DNA of 28,410 bases, taken from assembly GCA_035943935.1 (NCBI GenBank), contig DASZBR010000011.1:1-28410 (forward strand). Direction: 5' to 3'. Under the pieces are notes generated by a model. The model was not told the DNA's origin. It made no database searches and saw only the letters and a program-made list of their open reading frames with translations. This document shows positions 24,915-28,410 of this stretch, piece after piece. The position numbers and the translations under genes were made by a program. Origin of the DNA: DASZBR01 sp035943935. Its GTDB lineage: Bacteria > Pseudomonadota > Gammaproteobacteria > DASZBR01. Positions within the stretch are counted from its first letter, which is position 1, and each line of letters opens with the position of its first letter.

Positions 24915-25376
24915 ATGCATGAATTCTTCACTGATCCACGCGAGAGAAATTATTTTCAACGCATGGCAACGTTAGCTGCGCCGCAGAGTTTTCTAGAAGG
25001 TTTCATGAAAGGATTAATCTATGCTGGAATGCCGGTATTATTATTAAAAGTAGTTGCGGATCTCAGTCCGAGTAAATGCCTTCTTTTTGCTTTGGGCAGT
25101 GCGTGTTTTGGAGCAGCGTGGGGCGTACGTAATCAACCGGCTCGGCAGCATATTAGTGTTGCTGAGAGTGTTCTAACACCTCTTGCACCACAAACGGCCA
25201 TTGAGGGTGCTGGAAAAGGATTACTGTTGGGGCTAGTACTTTTCTGGAGTGTAGTATTAAATATGAAAAAATTTTCGCCAGACATTCGCCCTGAAATATT
25301 GTTGGGTACAGTGACAGCGGTGGGGGTATTAGCCGCACTGGGTGGTGCGTGGGGACATCGTAATAATCGGCGATAA
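24915..25376 (+). CDS. Two-repeat membrane protein, EG-x2-KG family member 3
   Basis: This 153-residue membrane protein has two repeats: EGFMKG (28-33) to GAAWGVRNQ (67-75), and EGAGKG (95-100) to GGAWGHRNN near the C-terminus. About four hydrophobic helices are predicted. It shares the twofold signature with the genes at 11530 and 12063 in the first island, though overall sequence is diverged. Its ATG follows AGGAGCTGAAAAATT. It is encoded after the Lys-cluster gene under the same PmrA-type promoter. The function is unknown. Confidence 0.8.
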   Translation: MHEFFTDPRERNYFQRMATLAAPQSFLEGFMKGLIYAGMPVLLLKVVADLSPSKCLLFALGSACFGAAWGVRNQPARQHISVAESVLTPLAPQTAIEGAGKGLLLGLVLFWSVVLNMKKFSPDIRPEILLGTVTAVGVLAALGGAWGHRNNRR

Positions 25377-25390
25377 ATCTCGCGTAATAG

Positions 25391-25440
25391 TAGCCCGAAT
25401 GTAGGGTCGAGGCATGCCTCGACCTAGAGAAATCCGGGAT
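25391..25440. repeat. Nested palindromes between genes at 24915 and 25461
   Basis: TAGCCCGAATG at 25391-25401 and GAAATCCGGGAT near 25429-25440 are the ends of the element found in murD, here with the middle replaced by a perfect 20 bp palindrome GGTCGAGGCATGCCTCGACC (25405-25424). One repeat type appears inserted in another. Confidence 0.65.
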
Positions 25441-25460
25441 CATTTAATCAGGAGAACACA

Positions 25461-27434
25461 GTGGAAGAAAACGCCGTTGAATTACAAGGTAGTGTCACTC
25501 CCATCGATGACGATACCCTTCCTCCTTATGACTCGAAATATGATCCATCATCATTTTCCAGCGATGAAGAATCTCCTCCTGTGGATCTTTATGCTGAATT
25601 AACCGATGCGTTAAAAAAAGTAGATGTTGATACTTTTCGCAAAAAACTAAAACACGCGACAGATGTTAATCAATTATTTGAGTTATGCAAATACGCTCGA
25701 TCTACTATGCCAGTGTTCAGTGACAAAAAACAAAAAGAAATATTGCATCGCTGTTTTGCGAAAATCGTGTCACTCAGTACTCCAGAAGATATCGCACGCT
25801 TTATTGCAACGCTAAAATTTAACGATAAAAATATTATTGCGGTGTTGTGGTTGCTTGATTTGGGCGAGCGGCGCAAACTGATGAATTATAATGCGTGGAA
25901 CGATTTTGGACAGCAACAGTTGACAGCACTTGTCGACGTATGTGGAGAATATATTTATATAAGCGCACCTTATCATTGGGCGGCAATTTTGGGGAATGTC
26001 CCACGTCTTGCTTCCGATGCTGAATCAGTGAATAAAAGGGTAGGTGCTAATAATGTTTCACCACTGCATTGTGCTGCCGTGGGTGGAAGCGTTTCTGCAG
26101 TAGAATGGCTGCTTGAACATAATGCCGATGTTTTTGCTAAAGATAAACTTTTACGGTCACCCCTTCAGGTCGCGACAGATCCTGAGGTTCGCGAAATATT
26201 GATCGCTGCACAACATAAACGTATGGAAATTTATTCAGCGCTGGAACGTGCAACGATGATGGCTATACTTGAAAACAATAAAGATGTTTTTGAAAAGTGT
26301 TTGCTGCAAGCCTTAAATTCAGCCAAAGATTTTGATGATTTTCCGATATGTGGAGAGATTCTTCAGCGTGGTGTGCCATTATTAAATGATTTTTTCTTCT
26401 TGAGTTTTTTAAAAAAGAAAAATCGACCCGGCTATTCATTATTCTTTTATCTCAAAGATCTCGTGTTAGACGGGAAACTGAAAAAATTTGCGGACACTGA
26501 AATTAATTCAAAAGAAGAAGGTGATAAGTTTGTGAGTGCTGTAGTGGATTGTAAGATTAGAGGTTATCAATCAAGTGGTTTCTCTACTGCAATTGCGCTC
26601 TTTAAAAATGGGCTACGATTCACCCAGAGTAATGTTTGTCACTATTTTATTCAGTTGGCAATGCAGCAGCCCTTAGATGGAAAAGACACGAGATTTATTG
26701 AGTCTTTAATTATGTCGTCTGATCTCAATGCTGTTTTTAGTGAGCGGGGTATGTTTAAAGCGCTTCACTCAGGGAATAAAATTGCGCAAGCTGGTTTTAC
26801 ACACTGGTTTCAACAGAAAGGTACTACGCCAGTTGAATTTGCGCGGAGTAAAGGTTGGGATGAAGTGGTTAAATCCTTGGTCGAGGAAAAACCTAAATCG
26901 TTGGATGAACGGTTGGATGCGCAAGACATTAGGCTCCGCAAAACTCAGCTACAGCTTAAACAACTGTGTGAAACGACGCTTATACTTATCGCAAGTCGTG
27001 GTGATCTCGAAGCATGTAAAGAAATTCTAGAGTCTAAGGAGTTTCGTGATACGGATATTAATGCAGCACATTGCTTTGATAATTATTCTGAAAAGGGAAT
27101 GACAGAAATTACTGCACTTCATATGGCTGCGGTGCATGGTCGCATAGCCGTATGCGAATACCTTGTAGATAAGGGTGCGCGTCTTGATGTGAAAACAAAA
27201 GAGGAAGAAACCGCGCGTGATTTGGCTGTTCGATATGGTAGAACAGAAATCGTTACTTTTTTAGATAGCGTGGCTAAAGCACGAGAAAATAGCCCTGAAA
27301 AATTAGTCGGTACATTAACGGGTAGTCCTCGAAGTAGAAGTCCGGAAAAAATTGGTATGATGGGCGAGGCTCTGCGACCAGAATTGCCTAATGACAACAA
27401 TGCTCTCGTTAAGAGGACAGCGCCGGCGGTGTGA
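25461..27434 (+). CDS. Ankyrin-repeat protein, candidate effector
   Basis: This 657-residue protein starts at GTG 25461, with CAGGAGA 5-8 bases upstream. Ankyrin segments appear at about 168-250 (with SPLHCAAVGGSVSAVEWLLE and SPLQVAT) and 503-605 (TLILIASRGDLEACKEIL, TALHMAAVHGRIAVCEYLVD, TARDLAVRYGRTEIVTFL). The N-terminal 45 residues are acidic and Pro/Ser-rich; the middle (about 255-470) is helical and unrecognised. The tail carries SPEK, SPRSRSPEK and ends in APAV. No signal peptide or membrane segment is seen. Ankyrin proteins of intracellular bacteria often act in host cells; secretion is inferred. No PmrA-type box directly precedes it. Confidence 0.85.
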   Translation: MEENAVELQGSVTPIDDDTLPPYDSKYDPSSFSSDEESPPVDLYAELTDALKKVDVDTFRKKLKHATDVNQLFELCKYARSTMPVFSDKKQKEILHRCFAKIVSLSTPEDIARFIATLKFNDKNIIAVLWLLDLGERRKLMNYNAWNDFGQQQLTALVDVCGEYIYISAPYHWAAILGNVPRLASDAESVNKRVGANNVSPLHCAAVGGSVSAVEWLLEHNADVFAKDKLLRSPLQVATDPEVREILIAAQHKRMEIYSALERATMMAILENNKDVFEKCLLQALNSAKDFDDFPICGEILQRGVPLLNDFFFLSFLKKKNRPGYSLFFYLKDLVLDGKLKKFADTEINSKEEGDKFVSAVVDCKIRGYQSSGFSTAIALFKNGLRFTQSNVCHYFIQLAMQQPLDGKDTRFIESLIMSSDLNAVFSERGMFKALHSGNKIAQAGFTHWFQQKGTTPVEFARSKGWDEVVKSLVEEKPKSLDERLDAQDIRLRKTQLQLKQLCETTLILIASRGDLEACKEILESKEFRDTDINAAHCFDNYSEKGMTEITALHMAAVHGRIAVCEYLVDKGARLDVKTKEEETARDLAVRYGRTEIVTFLDSVAKARENSPEKLVGTLTGSPRSRSPEKIGMMGEALRPELPNDNNALVKRTAPAV

Positions 27435-27490
27435 AGAGTAAATAAAAATATTTTATTCGTGATGATTCCTCTAAAAAGTAGCGTATTCAG

Positions 27491-27931
27491 TTAGGATTTA
27501 TCTTCTATCCAATTTTCTAACCGAATTCTATGGAGTCGTTTAAATTCTTTGAGATTATTGGTGATCAGGGTACAGTCCAAGCTGATTGCATGCGCGCCAA
27601 TCATTAAATCTTCAGCACCAATGATTTCGCCGCGTGACTCTAAATCAGCACGTATTTCACCATAGACATCAGCAGCAGAACTATCGAAGTCTTCTACGCT
27701 TAGATGGCTGACAAAATGATCAATCACCAATTCATTAATATTAGGTTCACCCTGATTTTTTGAGCGTTTATGCAACAATTTGTTTCTAGCGACCCAGTAG
27801 CGCAATTCTGCCAACGTTATCGAGGATATAACGCAATCTTCCATAGCGAGTGTTTTAAATTTTTTAAAAACTTCTTGAGGTCTATTTTTAATGATATAGC
27901 TGCAAATGTTTGTGTCGAGCATGTATTTCAT
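27491..27931 (-). CDS. vapC: VapC-type PIN-domain ribonuclease toxin
   Basis: This 146-residue PIN-domain toxin cleaves RNA (often tRNA) when free of its antitoxin. Acidic active-site residues are visible: Asp6 (MLDTN), Glu42 (TLAELRYW), Glu107-Asp108 (IGAEDLMIGAHA), and TNN at 124-126 (LITNNLKEF). The C-terminus LENW is typical. The ATG at 27931 overlaps the antitoxin stop by 4 bp. The frame is intact, so unlike the relE module it appears functional. Confidence 0.92.
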   Translation of the reverse strand: MKYMLDTNICSYIIKNRPQEVFKKFKTLAMEDCVISSITLAELRYWVARNKLLHKRSKNQGEPNINELVIDHFVSHLSVEDFDSSAADVYGEIRADLESRGEIIGAEDLMIGAHAISLDCTLITNNLKEFKRLHRIRLENWIEDKS

Positions 27932-28164
27932 TTGAATATATCATCCCGATTTGAAGGTTTTTGTTGCTTGCGTGTCATATCGAACTCTTTTGTGATTGAG
28001 GGTGTTTTCTTGAAGAAATCTTCCCATGAGGTGGGTTTTTCTTGAATGAGAAGACCGTTGTGAACGCGTACAATCCATACTTCTTTGGTATGAAGTCGAA
28101 ACTCTCTTGGGATGCGGACGGCCTGTGTACTGGGGCCGTTCTTGAAAACAGTCGTAACGTGCAT
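27928..28164 (-). CDS. vapB: VapB-type antitoxin
   Basis: This 78-residue AbrB/MazE-fold antitoxin begins with the usual pattern VFKNGPSTQAVRIPREF and continues LLIQEKPTSWEDFF. The N-terminal half should form the swapped-hairpin DNA-binding dimer and the C-terminal tail should occupy the toxin. GGAGGG lies about 7 bases before the ATG. It is the first gene of the vapBC operon. Confidence 0.9.
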   Translation of the reverse strand: MHVTTVFKNGPSTQAVRIPREFRLHTKEVWIVRVHNGLLIQEKPTSWEDFFKKTPSITKEFDMTRKQQKPSNRDDIFK

Positions 28165-28181
28165 GTTCTAACCCTCCTATT

Positions 28182-28202
28182 TATATATACTAATTATATA
28201 TA
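28182..28202 (-). promoter_or_regulatory. AT-rich palindrome and -10 region of vapBC
   Basis: TATATATA at 28182-28189 and 28195-28202 flank CTAAT as a perfect inverted repeat, 18 bases before the vapB ATG. A TATAAT on the minus strand lies within it. This is a plausible operator for VapBC autorepression, which is usual for these modules. Confidence 0.5.
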
Positions 28203-28263
28203 TGTTTTTGAGATCCCGCAAGGAGAGAATGCGACCCATCCGGACGCCGTCCTGGGTCTATTC

Positions 28264-28280
28264 CTTAATAAAACCTTAAG
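28264..28280. promoter_or_regulatory. PmrA-box-like direct repeat without a clear -10
   Basis: CTTAAT at 28264-28269 and CTTAAG at 28275-28280 have the same 11 bp period as the three promoters described above. No -10 box stands 10 bp downstream on either strand, so activity is doubtful. The second half-site is also the edge of the right-hand repeat. Confidence 0.35.
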
Positions 28281-28364
28281 GTACAGGACAAAAAGTGAAT
28301 TTTTTCATATGTTTTCGCTTCTCCCGGAGGGAGAAGGTGCCCGAAGGGCGGATGAGGGGGGGAT
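28275..28364 (-). repeat. Right copy of the 88-90 bp inverted dispersed repeat
   Basis: Reverse complement of 103-190, 90 bp here because of a longer C run. It begins at a CTTAAG, as the left copy ends. It lies outside the vapBC operon near the edge of the window. The inverted orientation means homologous recombination between the two would invert the intervening 28 kb. Confidence 0.85.
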
Positions 28365-28410
28365 TTAAATAGCTGTTGAAGTTGATTTCCAAAACGCTTT
28401 AATGGATGTG

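Noticed and set aside
28264..28296. Fourth active PmrA-type promoter
   Set aside because: Half-sites match but there is no -10 box at the shared distance on either strand; reported only as a motif.
28042..28368. Plus-strand open frame across vapB and the right repeat
   Set aside because: It runs antisense to vapB and into the repeat; the sequence has no protein-like pattern.
1..28410. Insertion sequence, prophage, CRISPR array or tRNA-linked island
   Set aside because: No transposase, integrase, phage gene, regular direct-repeat array or tRNA was recognised; the repeats are short palindromic elements.

Overview
The window looks like a chromosomal segment of an intracellular, host-associated gammaproteobacterium, most probably in Legionellales (Legionella, Coxiella, Berkiella or Aquicella-like). 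The basis is a gammaproteobacterial miaB-ybeY-corC-lnt gene order, large ankyrin and leucine-rich-repeat proteins of eukaryotic character, a possible F-box, and direct-repeat TTAA boxes of the PmrA type, the regulator that controls Dot/Icm secretion genes and effectors in Legionella and Coxiella. No secretion machinery lies in the window, so secretion of these proteins is inference.

Layout. (1) 1-287: a terminator-like branched hairpin, one copy of an 88-90 bp dispersed repeat, and a PmrA-box promoter. (2) 288-12563, + strand, accessory island 1: two giant paralogous LRR-like proteins (1125 and 1543 aa) that share a three-module plan, a small helical protein, an ankyrin protein, a small membrane protein, and two tandem members of a four-helix membrane family. 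(3) 12606-13068, - strand: an RHH antitoxin with a relE-type toxin pseudogene. (4) 13150-20944, - strand: one tightly coupled housekeeping operon miaB-ybeY-corC-lnt-rlmH-murD-ftsW-murG, joining the ybe group to a fragment of the dcw cell-wall cluster; ybeZ/phoH is absent from its usual place. murD carries a translated palindromic repeat. (5) 21105-27434, accessory island 2: an F-box-like protein, a convergent helical protein, a His-rich peptide, a Thr/Pro-rich peptide, a Lys-cluster protein, a third member of the membrane family, and a second ankyrin protein. (6) 27491-28164, - strand: vapBC. (7) An inverted copy of the 88-90 bp repeat near the right end.

How it fits together. The genes at 288, 21105 and 24016 share one promoter design: two TTAA half-sites 11 bp apart, exactly 10 bp of spacing, then a TANAAT -10 box. 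The two islands therefore look like parts of one regulon on either side of a cell-wall, tRNA/rRNA-modification and lipoprotein operon. Other links between islands are the duplicated membrane family, ankyrin genes in both, and five genes that begin GTG-GAA. The most original items are the two-repeat membrane family (EG-x2-KG ... G-x3-G-x2-N[EQN]), the modular giant LRR paralogs, the shared promoter, and the palindrome translated inside MurD.

No rRNA, tRNA, CRISPR array or transposase was recognised. No stretch over 300 bases lacks a feature.
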